Origin: Ornithinibacillus salinisoli
GTDB taxonomy: Bacteria; Bacillota; Bacilli; Bacillales; Amphibacillaceae
Assembly: GCF_042682545.1 (NCBI RefSeq)
Contig: NZ_JBHUHQ010000002.1
DNA length: 64,000 nt
Reading direction: 5' to 3' (one strand)
Shown: positions 42,191 to 50,229 of the stretch, in pieces
Numbering within the stretch: the stretch's first letter is position 1
Layout: the number at the start of each line of letters is the position of its first letter
The notes under the pieces: model-generated
The model's database searches: none
Seen by the model: only the letters and a program-made list of their open reading frames with translations
What the model was told of the DNA's origin: nothing
Translations under genes and position numbers: made by a program

Positions 42191-42410
42191 AAAAGCGCAA
42201 GCGCCCTTACAGGCTAAAAACGCCACATCCTGTGGCAACGCCTGTACTAGCACGTCCTGTGCGTCGTAGCGACGTACGAACTGGACTGAGCCGTAGGAGA
42301 TAAAGGAAACACTGCGACCGAAGGAATTTAGGATGTTCGACTATGTCGAACTGTTATCGTACGGAGGTGAGGGAAGTTGCGCTAGTCGCTGGGAGCTGGA
42401 CGTGGCTGCT
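42191..42410 (-). repeat. 220-bp structured GC-rich repeat, possibly transcribed
   Basis: An island of much higher GC in an AT-rich gap. Read on the minus strand it begins AGCCACGTCCAGCTCCCAGC and ends with GCGCTTGCGC followed by TTTTGTTTTT, terminator-like. Inside are short hairpins (GCCACATCCTGTGGC near 42222; GTCGTAGCGAC near 42263). It resembles widespread intergenic repeats of Bacillaceae, which have no protein. The rest of the gap 42049-42506 is empty. Confidence 0.65.
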
Positions 42411-42458
42411 CCTGCCAAGAAATATCCATTGGTATCAAATTTTATAATTTCCTGTCAA

Positions 42459-42484
42459 TAAAAAAACGATCAAATTGATGATCG
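42459..42484 (-). terminator. Rho-independent terminator
   Basis: On the minus strand CGATCA-TCAATT-TGATCG followed by seven T, behind the nucleotidyltransferase gene. Confidence 0.78.
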
Positions 42485-42506
42485 CCTCACGTAACCCTTA
42501 CTGATA

Positions 42507-43052
42507 TTAGCTTAATAGTTTTTTCACTCTTTCTTTGACTTCATACGGTAAAGGTTGTTTTAGTGCTGCCTCTAAAAATCTCGGGTATGTAACACCTACA
42601 TCCATTAAATAATTTTCAATAAGAATTGCTTTTTCTTGCTTGCCAGGAATCAACCAATACAAGATATACCAATCCTCCAGTGAACACAAAGGAATTTCCA
42701 CTCCATTGATAGTTTTATGGGCAACAACCGATTCCTCATTAAACGATAATTTATACATCCCTTCATTATGTTGAATTGCAAACCCACCCATTAAATCTAT
42801 ATCAACACTATCAATACTATATTTAGAGAAATAAACTGTTTTAAAGGGATCAGAATGTATTGCTTCTTTCGTTTTTCCAATTTGGGATAATATACTATTA
42901 AACGGATCCACATTCTTTTCATCCACCAAAATATCTATGTCATTTGGTTTATCGATTAATTTATGAAAACTTAAGAGAAGTGAGCCACCTACTCCCCAAG
43001 AAATATTCATTTTATTTACTTTTTCTCCGATAATAGATAAAGTTTCTAACAC
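42507..43052 (-). CDS. Minimal nucleotidyltransferase-fold protein
   Basis: A 181-residue protein with the Pol-beta-like core: GVGGSLLLSFH near residue 20 and DIDILVDE near 38, giving Asp residues for metal binding, plus a third Asp in VDIDLMGGFAI. This fits small nucleotidyltransferases of the kind that modify aminoglycosides or lincosamides, and also minimal toxin-type MNT proteins. It starts at GTG 43052 with AGGAGAATC. Substrate unknown; no HEPN partner is adjacent. Confidence 0.8.
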   Translation of the reverse strand: MLETLSIIGEKVNKMNISWGVGGSLLLSFHKLIDKPNDIDILVDEKNVDPFNSILSQIGKTKEAIHSDPFKTVYFSKYSIDSVDIDLMGGFAIQHNEGMYKLSFNEESVVAHKTINGVEIPLCSLEDWYILYWLIPGKQEKAILIENYLMDVGVTYPRFLEAALKQPLPYEVKERVKKLLS

Positions 43053-43119
43053 GATTCATTCTCCTGTCATTTTTTCTTTTTGTTTGTATATTCATTGATA
43101 TATTTAGTTATCGACCACA

Positions 43120-44085
43120 TTAAATTTTAATCAAAACTTTCCCTTTATAATTTCGGCTTTCAATTAATTGATGAGCTAGTACAGCATCTTTTAAATGAAA
43201 TATACGTGCGATAGGAATAGAAACTTTGTTTGAAACAAATAGTTCCAAGACTTCATTTACTACAGGTGCTAATCGTGCTGGATCATGCGTTCTGGTTGTT
43301 CCTAAGCTAAAACCTTTTATATTCCTACAACTACTATGAACGTCACTTGTTTTAAATGTACCAGCCTTACCACTACTATTGCCAAATTGCACTAGTGTAC
43401 CATATAATGCTAAACACTCTATACTTCTACTAGTTATTTCACCAGCAACAGAGTCAAAAATAACATTAGCACCTTGATTATTTGTCTGCTTTAAAACTTC
43501 CTCTGTAAATGTTTCATAGGTGCACACTATATCAACACCTAATTTTTTCACATAGTCTTCTTTATCTAAATTCCCTACGGTTCCGATAATTTTTTGAACA
43601 CCTATTAATTTTGCTAATTGTACTAGCATAGAACCCACACCACCAGCTGCACTATGTATAACTATGGTATCATTTTTATCCACCTGTCCAATTTCATGTA
43701 TTAGAATATAAGATAAGATAGATACGGTTGGTATCGTTGCAGCCTGTTCAAATAGAAGACTATCAGGGATTTTAAATACTAATTGCTCATTGGCTACTAC
43801 ATACTCTGCATATGATCCGTTCTTCGGAAAAGCTATCACCCGATCTCCTTTTGAAAAGCTTGAATTACTAGGAGCCTCTTCAATTGTACCCGCAACATCT
43901 AGTCCAATCATTAAAGGGAAATTTCCTTCTCCTTTATTTCCTAATCGTTTTTTAATATCAGCATAGTTTACACTTGTATATGATGATTTTATTAAGACCT
44001 CATTATTGCCTATTTTAGGTATCTGAATATCTTCGTAGGAAAGTACATTCGCATCACCAAATTCATTTAGGATCACAGCCTTCAT
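43120..44085 (-). CDS. Quinone oxidoreductase-type zinc-independent MDR
   Basis: A 321-residue medium-chain dehydrogenase/reductase. It has LMIGLDVAGTIEE, the cofactor loop HSAAGGVGSMLVQLAK (AAGGVG, typical of NADPH-using quinone reductases) and FDSVAGEITSRS. No zinc ligands are seen. The ATG at 44085 follows GGGGGAATCGG; the longer reading is unsupported. It probably reduces quinones or enones with NADPH. It is an isolated gene. Confidence 0.88.
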   Translation of the reverse strand: MKAVILNEFGDANVLSYEDIQIPKIGNNEVLIKSSYTSVNYADIKKRLGNKGEGNFPLMIGLDVAGTIEEAPSNSSFSKGDRVIAFPKNGSYAEYVVANEQLVFKIPDSLLFEQAATIPTVSILSYILIHEIGQVDKNDTIVIHSAAGGVGSMLVQLAKLIGVQKIIGTVGNLDKEDYVKKLGVDIVCTYETFTEEVLKQTNNQGANVIFDSVAGEITSRSIECLALYGTLVQFGNSSGKAGTFKTSDVHSSCRNIKGFSLGTTRTHDPARLAPVVNEVLELFVSNKVSIPIARIFHLKDAVLAHQLIESRNYKGKVLIKI

Positions 44086-44314
44086 TTCCGATTCCCCCTC
44101 AATGCTCATAATTAGATAATTTTAAAAATGTAATTTCATTAGTTTACAAATGCTTCACAATTGAATGAACCTACCTTTAGCTTAAAAACCCTACACCTTA
44201 ATAATAGCATAATATTCCAAAAACATTTGAAGCTTATAAAAACGGATTCAGTTTGATGACCACACAGTTTTCTACTAACTTTTATACGAAACTACTTTCT
44301 CCTAAAATCCACTT

Positions 44315-45403
44315 TTACTTTCTTGGTATTGTTACTCCTTCTAATTCTCCTAAGATTAAAGCTAACCTATCTTCAATGACTTCTCTATCTCCCCTTTGCT
44401 GTATTATTTTGTTGTTTAACTTATCTTGATTTAATACTTCATAATGGTCATAAGCTTCTTGTAACATCCATAAAGTATATTCATCCGTTAGTCTCTTAAC
44501 TTGAATTTTATATTCGTCGCCATTAATATCATAGAAGTAGCCCTTAATGTATCCTTCAGCTATATCGTTTAGGATACTACTCTTTTCATGATAAGCATTT
44601 TTTCTATATCTTGGAGCAGTTGAGAAAGAAGGTAAAAGAAATTTATAGCAAAAAACAAAATATGCAGCGTATTTTAAATCAAAATCTATCTTAGGAAATG
44701 GGTCAATTATGGAAATCTCATTAAATTCTAATATGATATTTTCTGGGGTTATGTCTTGGTTTACTAATGAGACTCTTTGAATCTGTTTTCTTCTATTATC
44801 AATCAAATTTTTTATTTTCTCAGTTACTTTCTCCTTGTTAAAATTTAATTTAGAATGATTCAATATATCTAACATGTTTAAGTAATGATTGTTATCATCT
44901 TCCCAAATTTCATTAATTAATTGATGGTTACTTCCTTGTAAATACTCCCCATTCCAATGTAAATGACCGAAACCATCCATGACAGTTTTTTTACTATGTA
45001 TTTTATTAAAGAAAAAACCTAGCTTTTTTCCATAAGCAGTTGCTTCATTCATCTTTAGTAATGATATGTCTTGCCCATTTCCCATAAACGTTTCAACTGT
45101 GAAAACTAATTCGTCCTCTATAAAATATTGATAATATACGGGGCATATATTTAAGTCAATCTCATTGGCATGCTGGTAATAGGCTCTAGTAGACTCATAT
45201 TCGGAAATTAATTCATTTGTATCAAAACATTGTATTTCACCATAAGCTTTCTTTTTTTTGATTCTTATAACGAGGTCTTCTTCAAATAATCTCTCCAACT
45301 TGTAAACCTTATGCCAAGCACCTTCCCCTATTTTTGTTGCATTTTCTGTCAAAACATTTTCAAATTGGAGTCTCTTCAGTGCTGTTTTCAAGGTAACATC
45401 CAT
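44315..45403 (-). CDS. Protein-kinase-like phosphotransferase, unknown substrate
   Basis: A 362-residue member of the APH/choline-kinase/protein kinase-like superfamily. Seen are a glycine-poor N-loop (KIGEGAWHKVYKLE), the Lys in LVIRIKK, catalytic loop LVNQDITPENIILEF with Asp and Asn, and metal site SIIDPFPKIDFD. The C-terminus is helical. The ATG follows AAGGAG. It could phosphorylate an antibiotic or a metabolite. No partner gene. Confidence 0.78.
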   Translation of the reverse strand: MDVTLKTALKRLQFENVLTENATKIGEGAWHKVYKLERLFEEDLVIRIKKKKAYGEIQCFDTNELISEYESTRAYYQHANEIDLNICPVYYQYFIEDELVFTVETFMGNGQDISLLKMNEATAYGKKLGFFFNKIHSKKTVMDGFGHLHWNGEYLQGSNHQLINEIWEDDNNHYLNMLDILNHSKLNFNKEKVTEKIKNLIDNRRKQIQRVSLVNQDITPENIILEFNEISIIDPFPKIDFDLKYAAYFVFCYKFLLPSFSTAPRYRKNAYHEKSSILNDIAEGYIKGYFYDINGDEYKIQVKRLTDEYTLWMLQEAYDHYEVLNQDKLNNKIIQQRGDREVIEDRLALILGELEGVTIPRK

Positions 45404-45618
45404 AAAATTATCTCCTTATTCATGTACTCTTTTATTGCTTCTAACTTTAAACATCTAACCTGAAATTTAAAGTTTCAATTAATAAATAATTTCTTTCTCT
45501 TCCTTCGAAAAGTAATTTTTCCTTATTGCACGTACATTCACAACATAGTTAATATTTCTATTATAAATCACTATTTCATAATAAAATAAAAGTAGAAGAA
45601 CTGAAAGGGGATTTGAAT

Positions 45619-45672
45619 ATGATTGAATCTAAGATGTTGCTAACTATTACTGAGGTGATAAAGCCTATATAA
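45619..45672 (+). CDS. Possible 17-residue leader ORF
   Basis: ATG after GAAAGGGG and 17 codons ending at TAA, 15 bases ahead of the acetyltransferase start. It may be a leader peptide linked to the next gene, or chance. Confidence 0.3.
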   Translation: MIESKMLLTITEVIKPI

Positions 45673-45687
45673 AAAAGGAGAAAAAAT

Positions 45688-46140
45688 ATGGAATTGCAAA
45701 CACAAAGACTAAGGATCGTTCCTTGCACAGAAGAGTTATTATCAATTATTTTAACAACAGAAGAATATAAAATTGGTCCCCATATAACTATGTACTTAGA
45801 AGCACTTAAAGATGATTCTTCTCTTCTAGGTTGGGGTGTATGGTTTGTTCTAGATAAAGAATATAACACTATTATTGGTGATATCGGATTTAAAGGAAAA
45901 CCAAACTCAGAAAACATCGTTGAAATAGGATATGGAATGGTGCCATCCGTACGGAGTAAAGGCTATGCAACTGAAGCAGTAAAGAAAATAATAGAATGGG
46001 CTTTTTCATTTGAAAATGTAAATATAGTAGTTGCTGAATGTCGAGATGATAATGTTCCATCAATTAGAGTGTTAGAAAAGTTGCAAATGAAAAAAATAGG
46101 TTCAGAAAATAATCTGTTGAAATGGCAATTGGAAAAGTAA
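45688..46140 (+). CDS. GNAT acetyltransferase (RimJ/RimL type)
   Basis: A 150-residue GNAT protein starting ELQTQRLRIVPCTEELL, with IIGDIGFKGKP, the acetyl-CoA loop VRSKGYATEAVKKIIEWAF and DDNVPSIRVLEKLQMKKIG. That order is typical of the ribosomal-protein/antibiotic acetyltransferase branch. The ATG follows AAAAAGGAG. Acceptor unknown. Confidence 0.88.
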   Translation: MELQTQRLRIVPCTEELLSIILTTEEYKIGPHITMYLEALKDDSSLLGWGVWFVLDKEYNTIIGDIGFKGKPNSENIVEIGYGMVPSVRSKGYATEAVKKIIEWAFSFENVNIVVAECRDDNVPSIRVLEKLQMKKIGSENNLLKWQLEK

Positions 46141-46165
46141 TTTGTATTACTAATTAAAAAACTAC

Positions 46166-46200
46166 AAAGACGTGCAAATATAGCACGTCTTTCCCCTTTT
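46166..46200 (+). terminator. Rho-independent terminator
   Basis: AAAGACGTGC and GCACGTCTTT form a perfect 10-bp stem with a 7-base loop, followed by CCCCTTTT. Confidence 0.8.
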
Positions 46201-46212
46201 GGATGAGATTAT

Positions 46213-46244
46213 AATGGACTGACAATTACCCAAGTCAGTCCATT
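46213..46244 (-). terminator. Hairpin at the end of the ECF operon
   Basis: AATGGACTGAC and GTCAGTCCATT are perfect 11-bp arms with a 10-base loop. On the minus strand it follows the S-component stop, overlapping it by two bases; the T-run is weak. Confidence 0.65.
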
Positions 46245-46932
46245 ACATTTCTTCAAACAATCCATATTTACGTTGAAACCGTGTCAATATCTTTATCCAC
46301 GAAGCGCTAAATAGTAGAAGGAAGAACACATTAGATAATGCGTGTGCCAAGTCAAAGTAAAAACTCGTACTATTATAAAGTAAAATAGTCTTCCAGTTTA
46401 CCTCTTGGATAACTCCAATTACAATCCATAGATTCATAAACCATCCAAAGAGAAATCCAACGGTGAAACCATATACAGTTTTACCCACATTGCTTTTCAT
46501 CACCCATGTATGTCGTAGTAGACCTGCACATAGTCCAACCATTCCCCAAGCATACATTTGCCAAGGAGTCCATGGTCCTTGACCTAAAAATAAATTAGAT
46601 ACAATTGCTGCTGTCACCCCGATCACAAATCCACTTTGCGGGCCAAGCACTACCGCTGAAACGATCACGACAAATGTAGTTGGCTGGACACTTGGTAATG
46701 CGGCAAAAGGAACACGACTAACCGCAGCAATAGCTCCTAATATCGCTAACATAATCAATTCTCTACTCGTAATCGATTGCCTTGTAAAGCGAATCATCCA
46801 TGGTAAAAAAGAAGCAACCATAATTAAAATACTCAGTAACAAGTAGTATTTTAGATTAAACAATGGCAGGCCGACTAATACAAATAATATGACGGATGCG
46901 GTGCATATTAATATCCACTTTGAACTGGTGAT
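46243..46932 (-). CDS. ECF transporter S component (CbrT-like, corrinoid)
   Basis: The substrate-binding membrane subunit of the energy-coupling factor transporter. It has six hydrophobic segments; conserved stretches are REL..LAILGAIAAVSRVPFAALPS, VQPTTFVVIVSAVVLGP and LGQGPWTPWQMYAWGMVGLCAG. These resemble cobalamin-type S subunits, and the riboswitch upstream agrees. The reading frame is open with a further membrane segment (KWILICTASVILFVLVG) up to about 46932, but no ATG, GTG or TTG occurs there; AGGAGG at 46943-46948 points to an ATC or GTT start. The first normal codon is TTG at 46863, which has no binding site. Coordinates use the longer model. Confidence 0.75.
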   Translation of the reverse strand: MTSSKWILICTASVILFVLVGLPLFNLKYYLLLSILIMVASFLPWMIRFTRQSITSRELIMLAILGAIAAVSRVPFAALPSVQPTTFVVIVSAVVLGPQSGFVIGVTAAIVSNLFLGQGPWTPWQMYAWGMVGLCAGLLRHTWVMKSNVGKTVYGFTVGFLFGWFMNLWIVIGVIQEVNWKTILLYNSTSFYFDLAHALSNVFFLLLFSASWIKILTRFQRKYGLFEEM

Positions 46933-48545
46933 AACGGCACCGCCTCCTCTAAAGTAACCGGTGGTAGAGCTTGAATATCACGCATAATTCGGTTCATAGC
47001 TGTTGTATAATATGTATTTCCTCTGAAAAATTGTTTCGTTGGCTCTGTTACCGTAATGTTTCCCTGAAATATCATGCTACATCTCGTCGTATAGCTTGCT
47101 GCAAATTCAATATCATGGGTAACCATCAGAATCGTTAAACCATCCGCAACTAGCCCTTGCATCAATGTACCGAATTCCTTTTTGAAATCAGGATCCATTC
47201 CTTTTGTAGGTTCATCGACCAATAGTAAGGATGGTTTACTCAATAAGATACCGACTAATGCTGCCTTCTGTAGCTCCCCGCCACTTAGATCATACGGGTG
47301 CCTATCTAGTAGATCATTCAGCTGAAATTTCTCAACAAGGTAAGTAATTTCTTTCTCTTTCTTCTGATAGGTAAGGGCAATCTGTTGGTATTCCTTTCGT
47401 ACGGTATCTTGCACAAAAAAGATTTTAGGATTTTGTGGCAAGTACCCTATTTGTGTGGAATCTATTTTTCTCACTTTTTTCCCGTTATATGTTATTGAAC
47501 CATGTTGTGGCTTGATCATACCACCGAAAATATTCAATAACGTCGTTTTCCCTGTTCCGTTAGCACCAACAAGCGCCATCCACTCGCCCCGATTGATCGA
47601 AAAGGATAAATTGTATAATACTGGCGCTTCATGCTTAGAATACTGATAATCAATCCCCTTCAATTCCACAAGCGGTTCTTTATAAGGCAAAGTCTCATCT
47701 TGTCCTTGTGAAAATGCAATGTTTTGCGTTGACAACCACTGCTTCGTTGCCTTCACAGATAGCGGAATTTTTTCCTGTTGAAAATCGTTACTAATATCCA
47801 AATACAGTAAGGCAGTACTTGGTAAATAATGACGCATATTCGCGTGCATCCGATATATGGCTTCCTTTGGATCTGAATCGACAACGATTTTTCCTTCGTC
47901 TAATACTATAACCCGGTTTGCAATGGCGAATAATTCCTCCAAACGATGCTCCACCATGATGACCGTAATGCCAAATTCTTCATTTAGCCGTTTGAGTGAA
48001 TAAATAAATTCCTTTGCAGCAATAGGGTCTAACTGTGCGGTAGGTTCATCGAGTAATAGGATAGTAGGTTCTAATAATAATACCGAGGCTAAGTTAATTA
48101 ATTGCTTCTGTCCGCCAGATAGTTTGTCAGTCTTTTTACCAACTAAATCACTCAAGCCAAAAAAATGAACCATTTCCGCTAACTTCTTTCGCATTTGTTC
48201 CGTTGTGAATCCCATATTTTCCATCCCAAAAAGGAGCTCATCCAGAACAAGCTCCATGACAATTTGATTCTCTGGATCTTGAAAAACCATCCCTATTTCC
48301 TGCGTTACCTTCAATCGATCATACTCATTTATTGGTGCACCGTTATACAAAATGGAACCATTAAGCTTTCCATGAGGTGCTACATCTTCTTTAAGCAAAC
48401 GCAGTAAAGTGGACTTTCCACTTCCTGATGGTCCACAAACTAATAGAAAATCACCTTTCTCAACAGAAAATTCAACACCGTCCAACACCTTATGTTGGGA
48501 TCCTGCATAATTAAACGTTATATTTTTTGCTGATAGAATTTCCAT
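46908..48545 (-). CDS. ECF transporter ATPase, fused A1-A2
   Basis: A 545-residue double ATPase. The first domain has Walker A GPSGSGKST, signature LSGGQKQLINLASVLLL and LLLDEPTAQLDP; the second has GANGTGKTT, LSGGELQKAALVGILLS and LLVDEPTKGMDP. ECF modules normally use two separate ATPases; here they are one polypeptide. ATG 48545 follows AAAGGAAG and lies 28 bases inside the T-component gene. It powers uptake with the neighbouring T and S subunits. Confidence 0.92.
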   Translation of the reverse strand: MEILSAKNITFNYAGSQHKVLDGVEFSVEKGDFLLVCGPSGSGKSTLLRLLKEDVAPHGKLNGSILYNGAPINEYDRLKVTQEIGMVFQDPENQIVMELVLDELLFGMENMGFTTEQMRKKLAEMVHFFGLSDLVGKKTDKLSGGQKQLINLASVLLLEPTILLLDEPTAQLDPIAAKEFIYSLKRLNEEFGITVIMVEHRLEELFAIANRVIVLDEGKIVVDSDPKEAIYRMHANMRHYLPSTALLYLDISNDFQQEKIPLSVKATKQWLSTQNIAFSQGQDETLPYKEPLVELKGIDYQYSKHEAPVLYNLSFSINRGEWMALVGANGTGKTTLLNIFGGMIKPQHGSITYNGKKVRKIDSTQIGYLPQNPKIFFVQDTVRKEYQQIALTYQKKEKEITYLVEKFQLNDLLDRHPYDLSGGELQKAALVGILLSKPSLLLVDEPTKGMDPDFKKEFGTLMQGLVADGLTILMVTHDIEFAASYTTRCSMIFQGNITVTEPTKQFFRGNTYYTTAMNRIMRDIQALPPVTLEEAVPLSPVQSGY

Positions 48546-49405
48546 TTGAGAACTTCCTTTCCTTCTACAAAAATAGGAATGCCAATAAGGACGCACCAAA
48601 TCAAATAGTAAAACCATTCTCTACCGCTTAACCATATAGACTCTAATATTGGTAGCATGGATAAAACACCGTCCCCAAGCCACCATCCAAATAAAATCAA
48701 ACCAAATAAAAACGTCATCACTTGAAGTACAACCCAATCAAGTTTTTTCATCGTGTATGCTTGATACTTACTCCTTTTCCCTAGCCCATACCCTCTTGCT
48801 GACATTGAATCAGCAGTTTGGATAGACTCTTCTAGTGAAAAGGTAAGTAAAATTTGGATAAGCAGCATCCCATTTTTTGCTCGTTGCTTCAACGTACCTT
48901 GTTTAATGGACAGTCCCTTCACTTGCTGTACCTGCTCGATCTCGGTTAATCTTTTTCGTAACAACGGTACAAATCGCATGGATATTAAGATAAGCATCGC
49001 CCATCGTGGGAACCATTTGGAAAATAAAAAGAGAAATTTATCAGCTGTCATGACCAAATTAAATGTGAGAAACATTGCTAGTATGCTGACCAAAGTTAAT
49101 GCTATCATGATGCCTTGAATCACAGCCTCCAGCATGACTTGATTTCCAAACAAATAAAATAAAATATGGTTTCCTCGTCGATTGAATAATGGAGTTAGAA
49201 GTAAGATGAACAAGCTCATCAACAATAGCATTTTTCTCCAACGTTTCAGCTGTACACCACTGTCTAGCATAACGTTCATGCTAATTATCAAACAGAAAGC
49301 CGTTACGAGAAAAAAAGGATGCTGATACAACATGAGACTCGTAATCACGTAACAATAGAAAATGAGCAATACCAATGGATGAAAAGATCGTATTCCTCTA
49401 ATCAT
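48518..49405 (-). CDS. ECF transporter T component (EcfT)
   Basis: A 295-residue membrane protein of the EcfT/CbiQ family that couples the ATPases to the S subunit. It has about six membrane helices and two cytoplasmic coupling helices; the second holds the family motif SLEESIQTADSMSARGYG. ATG 49405 shares a base with the stop of the lipoprotein gene (TGATG), so translation is coupled. It belongs to the five-gene corrinoid operon. Confidence 0.9.
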   Translation of the reverse strand: MIRGIRSFHPLVLLIFYCYVITSLMLYQHPFFLVTAFCLIISMNVMLDSGVQLKRWRKMLLLMSLFILLLTPLFNRRGNHILFYLFGNQVMLEAVIQGIMIALTLVSILAMFLTFNLVMTADKFLFLFSKWFPRWAMLILISMRFVPLLRKRLTEIEQVQQVKGLSIKQGTLKQRAKNGMLLIQILLTFSLEESIQTADSMSARGYGLGKRSKYQAYTMKKLDWVVLQVMTFLFGLILFGWWLGDGVLSMLPILESIWLSGREWFYYLIWCVLIGIPIFVEGKEVLKWKFYQQKI

Positions 49406-50166
49406 CAATCAAAACCGTCTTCCAAATAATTTGTTGTATAGATCCATTTGATCGTTTGACCTGGTTCAATCGGATAGATCCCCGTACTTCGATCGATCAG
49501 AACACCATCAACTCGAATTAACCAACCACTTAAAGGACCTTCATCAAATTCATATAAATTATCGATCCCTTCCACATAAGCTGTTGCATCCGAACCACGA
49601 ACACTCAGCTGGATTCCTTTTTCCTTTGTAATTCTACGAGTGACGTCTAATACTGTATCACCTTCATAGACGGAAACCTCTGTAGATGACAGGATGACAC
49701 CTCGTACATCCCCAGTAGTAATAGAGAAGGTTACTGTTTCCTTCGGTTTTTGTACTTCCTCTTTTGGTTCTTCTTTCGTTTCTGATCCTTTTTCTTCTAC
49801 AGGTTTATCTTCAAGATCAGAGTTATTTTTTTTCTTAGATTCCTGCTTACTTGATGTATTATTACGATCTTCCTTTGTACTCTTAGAATTGTTTTCTTTT
49901 GCTGACTGAGCCGTTGATTCATCTTTATTCGTTTCTGTTATATCTTCACTACGTACCGATAACTCTTGTTCTGCCTGCTCTTCTTTTTCCTCCTCAACTT
50001 CTTGATGTTCTTTTTCACCAACAGCCAGCTGGTGGTGGTTAACAACTTCTACACGCTTTGTCGCATGATCTGAAACATTTGTTTGGGAAACAACTTCATC
50101 CTTTGCACAACCGGTTGTAATTATCGTGAACAGTGTGATAAGTATAATGAAAAAAAAGCGTCTCAT
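49405..50166 (-). CDS. Lipoprotein with DUF4430 domain
   Basis: A 253-residue lipoprotein: signal peptide with lipobox ITTGC (Cys at residue 20), a low-complexity Glu/Lys/Ser linker from about 45 to 140, and one DUF4430 domain at 143-250 with VYEGDTVLDVTRRI, EFDEGPLSGWLIRVDG and IKWIYTTN. DUF4430 is the fold of the beta domain of transcobalamin and intrinsic factor. The linker should span the cell wall, so the domain may pass a corrinoid from the wall protein to the ECF transporter. The ATG follows AAAGGAG. The hand-over role is inference. Confidence 0.85.
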   Translation of the reverse strand: MRRFFFIILITLFTIITTGCAKDEVVSQTNVSDHATKRVEVVNHHQLAVGEKEHQEVEEEKEEQAEQELSVRSEDITETNKDESTAQSAKENNSKSTKEDRNNTSSKQESKKKNNSDLEDKPVEEKGSETKEEPKEEVQKPKETVTFSITTGDVRGVILSSTEVSVYEGDTVLDVTRRITKEKGIQLSVRGSDATAYVEGIDNLYEFDEGPLSGWLIRVDGVLIDRSTGIYPIEPGQTIKWIYTTNYLEDGFD

Positions 50167-50195
50167 CTCGAGCTCTCCTTTCCAAGATGAGGAGA

Positions 50196-50216
50196 TCCCC
50201 CATTGCTGATGGGGGA
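50196..50216 (-). other. Hairpin between the two DUF4430 genes
   Basis: TCCCCCAT and ATGGGGGA pair perfectly with a 5-base loop, with no T-run. It may stabilise or attenuate the mRNA between the wall protein and the transporter genes. Confidence 0.5.
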
Positions 50217-50229
50217 ATCCTTCACCAAA

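Noticed and set aside
42191..42410. A tRNA or rRNA fragment as source of the GC-rich island
   Set aside because: No acceptor stem, TTCG-type loop or rRNA-like conserved block could be found; it behaves like an intergenic repeat.
40201..43052. A toxin-antitoxin pair made of the zeta-like kinase and the nucleotidyltransferase
   Set aside because: Neither gene has an adjacent small partner, they are separated by the clamp gene, and their motifs fit resistance or metabolite enzymes equally well.
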